64,000 bases of DNA, taken from the NCBI GenBank assembly GCA_030445275.1, contig JAUCSE010000079.1:100328-164327 (forward strand). Direction: 5' to 3'. Source of the stretch: Mucilaginibacter sp. Lineage in GTDB: Bacteria > Bacteroidota > Bacteroidia > Sphingobacteriales > Sphingobacteriaceae. Below, in pieces: positions 53,514 to 63,094 of this stretch. The position numbers were made by a program, and so were the translations under genes. The notes below the pieces were generated by a model. That model made no database searches. It was given only the letters and a program-made list of their open reading frames with translations, and was not told where the DNA came from. The first letter of the stretch is position 1; every line of letters starts with the position of its first letter.

Positions 53514-53663
53514 AATTTGGAGATATGAAAATGGCGGAATAACCAAGCGCTGAATTGCGGCAGAGTTTTTTGCACGGGTTGGTTCCAACAGATCTGCCGC
53601 TGAAAATCATCAACAATTCAAGTGGCACCATAATACATTTTATCCGCTATGAAAATTATGTTG

Positions 53664-53704
53664 AATCGTTTTAAACTGCTTCTTAGAAGCAGTTTAAAAC
53701 GATT
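53664..53704. repeat. Perfect 41-bp palindrome after susD
   Basis: Two 20-bp arms (53664-53683, AATCGTTTTAAACTGCTTCT, and 53685-53704) are exact complements around a single T. There is no T-run after it, so it is not a classical terminator. It may protect the 3' end of the susCD mRNA, or be a recombination or protein-binding site. It sits between the two sigma/FecR cassettes. Confidence 0.8.
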
Positions 53705-53787
53705 ACAAGAAAGCATAGAAGTTTAAATAAGAAGAAGATAAATTGGTGCCGTTCTGAGAATTTCTTCCTAATCAATGGGACTATCGA

Positions 53788-54141
53788 ATGGCTGAAACAA
53801 ATTTGGATCAAAAAATAATTAGTTAGTTTCTGGATCTGTCGGATCTGTTACCCATATCCCGTGAAGGATTTGTGGCCAGGAATATTTATGTTATCCCAGG
53901 GGCTCCGAATACTTGTAAGAATTATTTATCACCAAACCGTCGTGATTTTTATAAGATCATGTATGTTACTAAGGGTATTGGTGTCTTTACTTTAGGTTCG
54001 CATACCTATCATTGGATAAAAATTGGAACAGGAGAGGGGGAGATATCTCGTTCCGGAACGACCTTGACCGAAATAAAAAATAACAAATTAGGATTAAAAC
54101 CATATAATTTATTCTCGATTTATAATTTTATTGAGAAATAA
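53788..54141 (+). pseudogene. Truncated AraC-type N-terminal domain fragment with internal stop
   Basis: An ATG at 53788 opens MAETNLDQKIIS, then an in-frame TAG at 53824-53826, after which the same frame continues FLDLSDLLPISREGF, ARNIYVIPGAPNTC, RRDFYKIMYVTKGIGVFTLG and SHTYH. The second part resembles the cupin-like effector domain of AraC regulators (compare FYKI-x-YVTKG with the AraC gene at 31.9 kb). From about 53985 the similarity ends and a low-quality tail runs to 54141; no helix-turn-helix domain follows. The fragment is therefore a nonfunctional remnant. Similarity to AraC proteins is judged by eye. Confidence 0.5.
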
Positions 54142-54168
54142 TGCGAAATTGCAATTGGATAAGGGCCA

Positions 54169-54735
54169 ATGTCAGTTTACAGCAAATATACCGAGCAGGA
54201 ATTATTGTCTTTATTAAAGGCAGGTGATGAAATTGCTTTTACTGAAATTTATAACCGGCATTGGAAGTTCCTTTTCACTGCTGCCTATAATGCCCTGCGT
54301 CATAAAGCTGACAGCATGGATGTATGTCAAACCATTTTTCTTTGGATATGGGAAAATAGGCTGCAGATTAATGTAAAAACCAGTTTACAAGGCTACCTTT
54401 ACACCGCCGCTAAATATAAAATCGCCAACCTTCTACGCCAGGGAAAAATACGGGAAACTTTATTGGACGATGTGCTGACTACCGACATTGTTGCTGAAGA
54501 AATTAAAGACCTTGAAATTAAAGAGCTCAAAAACTTTATTAAACAACTCATTGAAGAATTGCCTGAAAAGTGCCGGGAAGTTTTTTTGTTAAGTCGCGAT
54601 GAACACCTCAGTCACCGACAGATATCAGAACGCTTAGGTATTTCAGAAAAAACCGTTGATGATCATATTACCCGTGCCCTAAAAAAACTGCGTATACCAT
54701 TGAGCAGGATGGCCACCATTTTTCTTTCCTTTTAA
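54169..54735 (+). CDS. FecI-type ECF sigma factor (third cassette)
   Basis: A 188-residue ECF sigma factor. Region 2: AFTEIYNRHWKFLFTAAYNA, DSMDVCQTIFLWIWENR, GYLYTAAKYKIANLL. Region 4: LPEKCREVFLLSRDEHLSHR and RLGISEKTVDDHITRALKKL. The short tail MATIFLSF is hydrophobic. It is followed after 116 bp by its FecR gene. The start ATG is preceded by GGGCCA and an AT-rich leader. It follows the AraC fragment by 27 bp, so its promoter probably lies within or upstream of that remnant. Confidence 0.92.
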   Translation: MSVYSKYTEQELLSLLKAGDEIAFTEIYNRHWKFLFTAAYNALRHKADSMDVCQTIFLWIWENRLQINVKTSLQGYLYTAAKYKIANLLRQGKIRETLLDDVLTTDIVAEEIKDLEIKELKNFIKQLIEELPEKCREVFLLSRDEHLSHRQISERLGISEKTVDDHITRALKKLRIPLSRMATIFLSF

Positions 54736-54851
54736 CGTGTGCTGATATAATTTCAGTCATTTACAATAAGGTAATAATTTTTTAACTTTTTTTATACCCG
54801 GGCAGGTGTTATGCTGGTTTTGTGTGCCTTACATATAACAGCGAATAAAGA

Positions 54852-56012
54852 ATGGATAAAGTATCACTACAGGATTTAATCGAGAAGATAGATAAAGGCA
54901 CAGCAACAGAGCATGAACTTGGGTTATACAATGCCTATATGAACCGTATTGCCCCAGGCAGTACCGATTGGGATCAGTTTAACCTGGATGATCAGGAACA
55001 AGTTCGGCTGGAACTTTGGGATCAGTTACAGGTTGTTATGCAAAAAACTCAACCTCGCAGGTTTGTTTTGTGGACGCGTATTTCAGGTGTTGCTGCTTTG
55101 GTTTTAATATGCCTTTCAATTACAGGGTATTTTTTGTTCAGTACCATCAATCAAAGTGGTAAGCACTCCCTTGCTCAGGTTAATCAGGATATATTACCGG
55201 GAGGCAATAAAGCAATTCTAACATTATCTAATGGTCATAGAATAGTTTTATCAGATGCAAAGCATGGGGTATTGGTTTCGAAAAATAATATCCGGGTCAA
55301 CAAAAATAGTGACGGTCAATTAACTTATGAAGCAAAGAATGGCGATCATGTTTCTAATATAGCTTATGATACATTGACGACACCTACCGGAGGGATTTAT
55401 AATATTGTATTGGCGGATGGGAGTAAAATATGGTTAAACTCAGCTACCTCAATCCGGTTCCCGGAAATATTTGGTTCAAAAGAAAGAAAAATTGAGCTGA
55501 TCAGTGGAGAAGCTTATTTTGAAGTTATTCATAACCCCTTCGCTCCGTTTCGTGTAGCAACACCCCATGGAATAGTGGAAGATCTTGGCACTCATTTTAA
55601 TATTAATACTTATGGCGACGAATCTGCTGAAAAGACTACTTTATTGGAAGGTAGTATAAGTGTTAAAAGTAAAAATCAAAAAGTTGTTTTGCAACCCGGC
55701 CAGCAAGCGCTTATCGATAATAAACGCGATGCTGATCCAATCGCGGTCTCCGCTGCCGACCTGGATGAGGCAATAGCGTGGAAAAATGGGTTGTTTTTGT
55801 TTAATAATGAGGATCTGGAAAGTATTATGCGTAAAATTTCGAGGTGGTACAATGTAAAAGTAGTGTATCAGGATCAAGCTGTTAAGAGGGAGATCTTTTT
55901 AGGAAGCGTATCAAAGTTGAAAAATGCCTCGGAAGTGATTAACATGCTGGAAAAGACCGGAAAAATTCATTTTGAAGTGAATGGATCGCTAATCATAGTG
56001 AAAGCAAAATAG
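54852..56012 (+). CDS. FecR-family anti-sigma factor (third cassette)
   Basis: A 386-residue anti-sigma/transducer. The N-terminal sigma-binding part starts KVSLQDLIEKIDKGTATE. The membrane helix lies at about 78-97 (ISGVAALVLICLSITGYFLF). The FecR domain has NKAILTLSNGHRIVLSDAKH, IVLADGSKIWLNSATSIRF, ELISGEAYFEVIHNPFAPF and VEDLGTHFNINTYGDE. The DUF4974 end has AWKNGLFLFNNEDLESIM and VINMLEKTGKIHFEVNG. Order, spacing and motifs match the FecR at 47.3 kb closely. It passes the signal from the STN domain of the SusC at 56.2 kb to the sigma factor at 54.2 kb. Confidence 0.92.
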   Translation: MDKVSLQDLIEKIDKGTATEHELGLYNAYMNRIAPGSTDWDQFNLDDQEQVRLELWDQLQVVMQKTQPRRFVLWTRISGVAALVLICLSITGYFLFSTINQSGKHSLAQVNQDILPGGNKAILTLSNGHRIVLSDAKHGVLVSKNNIRVNKNSDGQLTYEAKNGDHVSNIAYDTLTTPTGGIYNIVLADGSKIWLNSATSIRFPEIFGSKERKIELISGEAYFEVIHNPFAPFRVATPHGIVEDLGTHFNINTYGDESAEKTTLLEGSISVKSKNQKVVLQPGQQALIDNKRDADPIAVSAADLDEAIAWKNGLFLFNNEDLESIMRKISRWYNVKVVYQDQAVKREIFLGSVSKLKNASEVINMLEKTGKIHFEVNGSLIIVKAK

Positions 56013-56200
56013 ATACCCCTAATAATAAAATAATCCCTAACAATTTAAATTAGATGATATATGAGAGACCCTTAATTATTCAATAACAGAGGGCTTTTAG
56101 AAAAGAAATCAGGAGTGCTCGAACACCCCTGATCCAAACTCTGATCGCGCCGGAAACTATTGCGGAAACAACAATTTATTCACTAAAATCAGAGAATCAA

Positions 56201-59200
56201 ATGTATGAAACTTTTACCCAATGTTTAAGTGGGCCTAATTACTATTGCCAAAAAATAACCAGGGCCAATCCCCCGCACTCTATGGGGATTAACAGGTTAT
56301 TTAAAAAGCGGTTGATCATGAATTTAAAACTAACCAGCATTTTATTACTATTACTTATTACGCGGGTTAGCGCAACGAGTTTTGCCCAGGAGATCACATT
56401 AAAGAGAAATAACATATCTCTTGAACAATTATTTAAAGAAATCAAGAAACAAACCGGTTATGATTTTTTGTTATCGGTTGATAACATTACTAACAAAGGT
56501 TTCATTAATGCAGATTTTAAGAATACACCTTTAAAAGACGTACTGGATAAGGTACTGGAGAACAAATCACTGACTTACACTATTGAAAATAAAACCATCC
56601 TGATTTCAGCAAAAGAAAAATCAGTTTTGGATAAGCTGATCGATTATTTTAAGGAAATCAACATCAAGGGCAGGGTTGTGGATTACGCAGGCCAGGGTTT
56701 GGTTGGTGCAAGTATTAAGCTTCAAACGGGGAACCAGGTAACGATTACCAATGTCAATGGCGAATTCTCTTTAAATGACGTTGATGAAAGAGATACCCTT
56801 GTTATTAGTTTTTTGGGATACCGAACCCGAAAAGTAGCGGTGAGGGCCAATCTGGGAAACATTTCCCTGATAGTGGCAAACGAATCATTAAAAGAAGTAA
56901 TGGTAAGCACCGGTTATCAAAGCCTTTTAAAGGAAAGAGCGCCGGGATCTTTTGATCAGGTGGGGCAGGATGTATTATCAAAAAGGCCTGTGTCTAATCT
57001 GTCAACCGCGCTGCAGGGCATGGTAGCGGGAATGCAGGGTAAAGAAAATGCGGATGGAAGTGTCAGTTTCCTTATCCGGGGTAATACCTCCTTATATGCA
57101 GACCGGAATCCGCTCGTCGTTGTAGATGGTTTCCCGCTTGCTACCAGTGACTTTTCGACCATTAACCCGAATGATATTGAATCTGTCACCGTTCTAAAAG
57201 ACGCAGCCGCGGCATCAATATGGGGAGCCCGATCAGCCAACGGCGTGGTTGTTATTGCTACAAAAAGAGCCAAGACGGGAGGAGGGCTCACGATTGATGC
57301 CAATGTATTCACCAGGATTTCGGCCCTAACAGATCTTAATCAGTTGCTGCCCACAGCCAGTTCTGCCAACCAGGTAAAATATGAGAAGCTGGCATTTAAT
57401 AATAATTGGTTATTGGGCGGCAACCAGTACACCGGCGCTTTTCCTACTGATTTAAGCAATTCCTTAACCTTAGCCCAGGAATTGCTTTATGCCAATAAAA
57501 ACGGCAAGATTAGTACAGCTGCGATGAACTCCGGGCTGGACAGTCTGAGTAAGATCAATAATCACCAACAGATCAGCGATCTGCTGCTCCGGCGGGCCGT
57601 GCTCAGCCAGTACAATGTGAGCTTTGCTGCGAGTACGGACCGCTCAAAATCATATGCTTCCCTGCTGTTTGAGGATAATAAAACACGTTATCAAGGTTCT
57701 GGCTATAATAAGTACGCCATGAACTTCAACAACGAATACAAAATAGCTAAGTTTTTAACCTTCAATTTTGGTCTTTATCTTCAATATAAGAAACAGGAAG
57801 CCAGTGGTGCTACACTTGCTGAATTGCAGCAACTATCGCCATATGAAACCCTCCTGGATCCCAACGGTAATTACTCTGTAAACCTGAATGGTAAAAACCG
57901 GGCAGTCCTATCGTCATTACCGCTAAGCAGCTTCCCTTATTCAGACTGGAACTACAATTTACTGAGAGAAGTAAGGGGACGAGATCTGACCAGCCAGGAT
58001 TATAATGCAAGGATTCAAACCGGCTTTAATATAAAGTTGGCTCCCGGGTTAAGCTTTGATACCAAATTACAATATGAACGTGGAAAAACAGATTATGACG
58101 ATTATTATAGTGACGATACCTATTATGTACGTAATATGGTTAACACCAACCTGGAATATAACAATACTACCAAAACAGTAGGCAGGGTATTTTTACCAAA
58201 GGGAGGTATTGACCAGGGTCAGGCACTGGATCCCACTAATCCCACTGTGCTGGTCAATGCGGTTAACACAGCAAGTTATGTTTTCAGGAACCAGTTAAAT
58301 TTCACCAGGGACTTCGGAACAAAAAGCAGTATAAACGCGATAGCAGGTATGGAGGTTTCCCAGTACCGAACGGATACCAGGTCGAATCCATGGGAATATG
58401 GATATTATCCGGATAAGCTGCAATCAACAGTGCCCCTATATGGATATGGCAGTTCTGTTGACCAGTTTAAAACGGTTACCGGGGCAAATGCTACATTAGA
58501 TGGGGGGGCAACTACATTGGGTTATAACCTAAATCGTTATGTGTCTTATTACGGCAATGCATCCTATACCTATGACCGCAAGTATACCATATCAGGTAGT
58601 ATTAGGAGCGATGCGTCAAACTTTATTACCAGTATTCCATCATTAAGGTGGGAACCCCTCTGGTCTGTGGGCGGTTTATGGAATATTAAAGAGGAATCTT
58701 TTGCCAGTCAGATTACCTTTATTGACAGATTAAACCTGAGGGTAACCTACGGCCGGAATGGTAACGTGGAAAGAAGTACCTCAACAAATACGCTTTTATC
58801 CGTGTCAACAGCGCCAAATGTTAACACCGGTACCATAACGGCATCCATTTCAGATAATGGTAACCCAACACTTCGCTGGGAAAAAACAACCACAACAAAC
58901 ATAGGGACAGATTTTATACTTTTTAAAGGTAAACTCTCCGGTAAAATTGATGTTTACAACAAAGTTGGAACAGATATAACCGGTACCGTTGCACTAGCCG
59001 GAGCAACCGGTACAACCAGTCAGAAGTTTAATAATGCAGGCATCACCAATAAAGGGATAGAAGTTGAATTAGGTACTAATCTTAAAATACCGGGCATACC
59101 AGTGTTTTACAGTACCACATTCAATTATGCCTATAATAAAAACGTCATCAACAATCTGTACTATCCGGCCTTATATGCTAATCAGATGTTGAATATACCG

Positions 59201-59863
59201 AATGCTTATGTACAGGGCAAACCCGTTAACCCGGTATATTCCTTTACCTACCTGGGTACCATTAATGGTGTACCACAGGTGGCCGGCCCAAACGGGGTGC
59301 CCACAACTATGAATAGCGCCGCGCTTTATAATTCGGGCCAGGGCAAGCAGTTTTTAAATTATGAAGGCACCGCGACACCGCCGCACACGCTTGGCTGGTA
59401 TAACAGTTTCAGGTACAAGGACATTAGCTTTTCGGTTTTATTTATCGGCAAATTGGGTGGCGTTTATCGCGATAACACCTTTAATTATGCCACATCTTAC
59501 GTTGGTTCCAACAAAACCGTTGTCAATCAATATGTATCAGACGTATTTGCCGGGCGAACCGATATACCACCTTTTCCTAACGCCAACGAAACCCAGGAGT
59601 ATTTATGGGACAGGTATGTACCTTATTTAAGTGGCCTGGTGGAAAGCTCATCCTATATCGAATGTAAGGAAATGATGCTGGATTACAGCTTACCGAAATC
59701 ATTGGTGGATAAGACTAAATTCCGGAATATCAGAGTTTTTGCACAGGTAAGGGATTTGGGAATAGTGTGGGCCGCTAATAAGCATGGTTATGATCCGGAT
59801 TGGCTCCCTGGAACGGATCGCCCGATGACTACTTATACGTTTGGCGTAAACCTTAATTTTTAA
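56201..59863 (+). CDS. SusC/RagA-type TonB-dependent receptor with STN domain (third cassette)
   Basis: A 1,220-residue receptor. A pre-signal extension of about 39 residues precedes MNLKLTSILLLLLITRVSAT and SFAQ. If that extension is not translated, the start is the ATG at 56318. The STN domain (ITLKRNNISLEQLFKEIKKQ, YDFLLSVDN) runs to about 140. A carboxypeptidase-regulatory-like domain lies at about 150-230 (GRVVDYAGQGLVGASIKL). The plug has VSNLSTALQGMVAGMQGK, PLVVVDGFPLATS, IESVTVLKDAAAASIWGARS and NGVVVIATKRA. The barrel ends YTFGVNLNF. It signals through FecR and transports with the SusD 69 bp downstream. The absence of glycosidases and the presence of redox proteins downstream suggest a non-classical substrate. 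Confidence 0.95.
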   Translation: MYETFTQCLSGPNYYCQKITRANPPHSMGINRLFKKRLIMNLKLTSILLLLLITRVSATSFAQEITLKRNNISLEQLFKEIKKQTGYDFLLSVDNITNKGFINADFKNTPLKDVLDKVLENKSLTYTIENKTILISAKEKSVLDKLIDYFKEINIKGRVVDYAGQGLVGASIKLQTGNQVTITNVNGEFSLNDVDERDTLVISFLGYRTRKVAVRANLGNISLIVANESLKEVMVSTGYQSLLKERAPGSFDQVGQDVLSKRPVSNLSTALQGMVAGMQGKENADGSVSFLIRGNTSLYADRNPLVVVDGFPLATSDFSTINPNDIESVTVLKDAAAASIWGARSANGVVVIATKRAKTGGGLTIDANVFTRISALTDLNQLLPTASSANQVKYEKLAFNNNWLLGGNQYTGAFPTDLSNSLTLAQELLYANKNGKISTAAMNSGLDSLSKINNHQQISDLLLRRAVLSQYNVSFAASTDRSKSYASLLFEDNKTRYQGSGYNKYAMNFNNEYKIAKFLTFNFGLYLQYKKQEASGATLAELQQLSPYETLLDPNGNYSVNLNGKNRAVLSSLPLSSFPYSDWNYNLLREVRGRDLTSQDYNARIQTGFNIKLAPGLSFDTKLQYERGKTDYDDYYSDDTYYVRNMVNTNLEYNNTTKTVGRVFLPKGGIDQGQALDPTNPTVLVNAVNTASYVFRNQLNFTRDFGTKSSINAIAGMEVSQYRTDTRSNPWEYGYYPDKLQSTVPLYGYGSSVDQFKTVTGANATLDGGATTLGYNLNRYVSYYGNASYTYDRKYTISGSIRSDASNFITSIPSLRWEPLWSVGGLWNIKEESFASQITFIDRLNLRVTYGRNGNVERSTSTNTLLSVSTAPNVNTGTITASISDNGNPTLRWEKTTTTNIGTDFILFKGKLSGKIDVYNKVGTDITGTVALAGATGTTSQKFNNAGITNKGIEVELGTNLKIPGIPVFYSTTFNYAYNKNVINNLYYPALYANQMLNIPNAYVQGKPVNPVYSFTYLGTINGVPQVAGPNGVPTTMNSAALYNSGQGKQFLNYEGTATPPHTLGWYNSFRYKDISFSVLFIGKLGGVYRDNTFNYATSYVGSNKTVVNQYVSDVFAGRTDIPPFPNANETQEYLWDRYVPYLSGLVESSSYIECKEMMLDYSLPKSLVDKTKFRNIRVFAQVRDLGIVWAANKHGYDPDWLPGTDRPMTTYTFGVNLNF

Positions 59864-59932
59864 GGAAATCAGGGGTTAAAACGGGACTAAAACATCAATA
59901 AGTTAACTGGATTCAAAACATTCAACATAAAG

Positions 59933-61435
59933 ATGATGAAAAAACTAAAAATGTATATGCTGATGCTGGCGTTCATCCCGCTGTCATCCTGTAAAAAATA
60001 CCTGGAAAAAGAGCCAAAGATACAAACAGACATCCAAACGGCTGATCAACTGGAGGCTTTGATCAATAATGCCGCAGGCACCAGTTCCCTTAGCAGTAAT
60101 AACTTTCCCTGTGACGGGAATAATAGTACTGCGGCCTTTTCAACTGATGATACGGAGATCACTACAGATCTGTATAAAAACAATCTGGCTGCGCTTACTC
60201 CCGACGTTCTTTATTATTATATTTTTGATGTTAACCAGATTGTCGGTGCAACGGCCGATGCCTTTTGGAACGGCGAGTACAAAAAGATCTTTACTGTTAA
60301 TGTGATCCTGGAAAACGTAGATAAGGTGACCGGCGACCAGGCTCAAAAAAACAGGATCAAGGCTGACGCTTATTTCATCAGGGCATACTGTTACTGGAAT
60401 CTGGTGAACTACTACTGTCAGCCATATGCTACCGGCAATATGCAGAGCATCGGTCTGCCATTGAAAAAGACCTCCAGTTACACAGAATCCTTAAAAAGGG
60501 CCACTTTGCAGGAGACTTACGATTTTATTCTTGCCGATATTTCGCAGGCTCAAAACCTGGTGGCATCCACAGACGTGCAGGCATCGTTAAGATGGCGCAT
60601 CAGTAAACGCGCGATCGATGCCTTTTTAAGTCGTTATTATTTATTTATCGGCGATTATGACAAAAGTTTGCAAAATGCCAACAGTGCTTTAACATCTGCC
60701 GTGGCTAAACTGGTTGATTATAATAGCATGCAGACTGGTATTCCGGAATCGTACGTCAACCCTGCGACTACGCTAAATTACTCAATTCTCAATAACAGGA
60801 ATCTCGTTCAGATTTTAAACTGGGATGAATTCTTTTATATGCGTGTTACCTATAACTCAAGGCAGTGGTTTATCCCCAGTAATAAGCTGCTTTCTCTTTA
60901 CGATACCACAAATGATCTGCGATATAAACTTTTTATGATCCCGAATGGAGGCAGGCGTTTTGGAATTGTTACTCCTGCTACATTCCGTTATACCGTTTTT
61001 TATGACGGCTCCTATCTACCTACCGGGCCAACCGTTGCAGAAGTGTTATTAAACAAAGCAGAAGTCTCCGCCCGTAAGGGCGACGTGGCTACTGCGATGG
61101 CTGCTGTAAACCTGCTCCGGGCAAAACGTTTAAAAACATACGTGGCCCTAACAGCAACGGATAAAGCGGATGCGTTGACTAAAGTTTTGCAGGAGCGCAG
61201 AAGAGAGCTGCCGTTTTCTTTCCGTTGGTGGGATATACGCCGTTTCAGCGTAAATGATGATGCTTCTGACGATGTGGTTGTAACCCGTAATTTCTTCAAA
61301 ATGGGTGTAGGTACGGTTGATGTCAACACCATACAAACCTATACTTTACCTGTAAAAAGCAACAGGTATATGGTGCCTATTAATGGTGTAGAAATCAATG
61401 CAAGTCAGGGACAAATTGAACAGAATACTTATTAA
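59933..61435 (+). CDS. SusD/RagB-type lipoprotein (third cassette)
   Basis: A 500-residue lipoprotein (lipobox LSSC, Cys20) of the SusD family. The middle contains RIKADAYFIRAYCYWNLVNYY and FLSRYYLFIGDYDKSLQNAN (TPR-like helices). The C-terminus has VAEVLLNKAEVSARKGDVAT, VNLLRAKRL, LQERRRELPFSFRWWDIRRF and YMVPINGVEINAS, as in typical SusD proteins. It follows susC by 69 bp and precedes a TlpA-like gene by 35 bp, so the three probably form one transcript. Confidence 0.93.
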   Translation: MMKKLKMYMLMLAFIPLSSCKKYLEKEPKIQTDIQTADQLEALINNAAGTSSLSSNNFPCDGNNSTAAFSTDDTEITTDLYKNNLAALTPDVLYYYIFDVNQIVGATADAFWNGEYKKIFTVNVILENVDKVTGDQAQKNRIKADAYFIRAYCYWNLVNYYCQPYATGNMQSIGLPLKKTSSYTESLKRATLQETYDFILADISQAQNLVASTDVQASLRWRISKRAIDAFLSRYYLFIGDYDKSLQNANSALTSAVAKLVDYNSMQTGIPESYVNPATTLNYSILNNRNLVQILNWDEFFYMRVTYNSRQWFIPSNKLLSLYDTTNDLRYKLFMIPNGGRRFGIVTPATFRYTVFYDGSYLPTGPTVAEVLLNKAEVSARKGDVATAMAAVNLLRAKRLKTYVALTATDKADALTKVLQERRRELPFSFRWWDIRRFSVNDDASDDVVVTRNFFKMGVGTVDVNTIQTYTLPVKSNRYMVPINGVEINASQGQIEQNTY

Positions 61436-61470
61436 GAATCTTATTGTTGAATATTATAAACTAAAGCAAG

Positions 61471-63009
61471 ATGTCAATTAAACTAAAAATCTTCAGAGTG
61501 GCACTAATCGTTGTATTGATCAGCACGCAGGCAACTCAAATTTTTGCGCAAAGTGCGAAACCGGTAATTGTAACTGACAAAGCAGAGTTGGAAAAGTTAA
61601 AACTAGCGGTAGAAGCCAATCCGGATAGCCTGAGCAAACACAAGGCGTATATAAATGCTATTGGGTTAGCAAACCCTGAGCTGGCAAAGCAATACGACCT
61701 ATGGATCAAAAAATATCCAAAGATTGCTGTGGTTCCTTTTGCGCTTGGTCAGGCTTACGAGGATACGGAAAGTCCCAAAGCAAAACCATATTTATTAAAA
61801 ACCGTAGCTATTGATCCTAAATATAGCGAAGCCTGGAGCGGTTTATGGATTGATGCAGAGCGCTGGGGCGACTTCAAGGCGAGCAGGGAATACCTGGCTA
61901 AGGCAGTAGCCGCCGACCCGTCAAACGCAAATTATGCGTTTTATTACGCGACATCGTTCGGCACGATTGACGTGGAAAAATACAGGGAACTGAGTCTGAG
62001 CGTTGCGAAAAAATTTCCCGACAGTGAGCGCGGCGCCCAAGCGCTGTACTGGCTCGGATCAAAATCAACTAATGATCAGGATAAGCTAAAATACCTTGAA
62101 ATGCTGCGCACCAGCTACCCTCCGGCAAAATTTAGCTGGTCGGCATCAGGTATGAGCCTTTATTTCTCAGTTCTGCTTAAAACCGAGCCGGAAAAGGCAG
62201 TGGTTTTTGCTGCTGATATGGGAAAGGATGCGAAGGAAAAGGAGGCAAAAACATGGGCAAACCTGGCTATACAAGCTCAATATATTGCAGTCGCGAAAAA
62301 GCTGATGGAACAAAACAAAGCGAATGAAGCGCTAACCACGCTTGACAAAGTGAAGCTTTCAAAGTACGACAATTTTAACAAAAACCTGGTATTGCTCAAA
62401 GCCCAGGCAATTGACAAAACCGGTAACACTAAAGCCGCTTATGATAGTCTGATGCATGTGTTTGTTAAAACACCGACAATGATGTTCCAAAAGGCTTTAT
62501 ATGCCTATGGCGTAAAATTAGGCAAAGATGCCAGCCAGGTCAAGGGCGACATTTTGAAAAGTTTAGATGCCAATGCGAAAGAAGCTACTCCATTCACATT
62601 AAAAAAATATTTTGGCGAGGGCAATACCTCATTGTCTGATTATAAAGGGAAAGTAATTTTGCTGACCTATTGGTTTCCGGGATGCGGGCCATGCCGTGGT
62701 GAATTCCCACATTTTGAAGATGTGGTGAAACAATATAAAAACAAACCATTGGAATATGTGGGTATCAATATAGTTTCGGAACAAAATGACTATGTTATTC
62801 CGTTCATGAAAACCAGTGGTTATAGCTTTACTCCATTGGAAGATGTTAAAGGAAGGGTGAAAGGCAATCTGGACAACAGAAATGCAGCCCCTATGAATTT
62901 TATCATCGATCAGAGCGGGCATCTTATCTTCTCTAACTTCAGAATAAGTGAGGATAATGAGGATGATCTGAAGTTAATGATAGATCTGTTGCTTGGAGCA
63001 CAAGCTTAA
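61471..63009 (+). CDS. TlpA-like thioredoxin-fold protein with TPR-type N-terminus
   Basis: A 512-residue exported protein (signal peptide VVLISTQATQIFAQ). Residues about 30-370 are helical repeats of TPR/Sel1 type (YEDTESPKAKPYLLKTVAID, GDFKASREYLAKAVAADPS, NPVK-like Lys-rich helices). Residues about 380-512 are a TlpA/ResA-type thioredoxin domain with the active site Cys405-Gly-Pro-Cys408 in WFPGCGPCRGEFP, the conserved cis-Pro region APMNFIIDQ and LIFSNFRISEDNEDDL. It would act in the periplasm on disulfides. The combination of a TPR arm with a redoxin next to SusC/SusD recurs in Bacteroidota; the partner may be a Cys-containing surface protein. A terminator follows at 63020. Confidence 0.9.
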   Translation: MSIKLKIFRVALIVVLISTQATQIFAQSAKPVIVTDKAELEKLKLAVEANPDSLSKHKAYINAIGLANPELAKQYDLWIKKYPKIAVVPFALGQAYEDTESPKAKPYLLKTVAIDPKYSEAWSGLWIDAERWGDFKASREYLAKAVAADPSNANYAFYYATSFGTIDVEKYRELSLSVAKKFPDSERGAQALYWLGSKSTNDQDKLKYLEMLRTSYPPAKFSWSASGMSLYFSVLLKTEPEKAVVFAADMGKDAKEKEAKTWANLAIQAQYIAVAKKLMEQNKANEALTTLDKVKLSKYDNFNKNLVLLKAQAIDKTGNTKAAYDSLMHVFVKTPTMMFQKALYAYGVKLGKDASQVKGDILKSLDANAKEATPFTLKKYFGEGNTSLSDYKGKVILLTYWFPGCGPCRGEFPHFEDVVKQYKNKPLEYVGINIVSEQNDYVIPFMKTSGYSFTPLEDVKGRVKGNLDNRNAAPMNFIIDQSGHLIFSNFRISEDNEDDLKLMIDLLLGAQA

Positions 63010-63019
63010 ATTAACTGAA

Positions 63020-63059
63020 TGAGGTAATATCTATATTAATGATGGTATTACCTCATTTT
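63020..63059 (+). terminator. Terminator after the TlpA-like gene
   Basis: A 10-bp perfect stem (TGAGGTAATA with TATTACCTCA), 16-nt loop, followed by TTTTACC. It starts 11 nt after the stop. Confidence 0.75.
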
Positions 63060-63094
63060 ACCTACAACAAAATACTTAAAACAGATAACACCCT

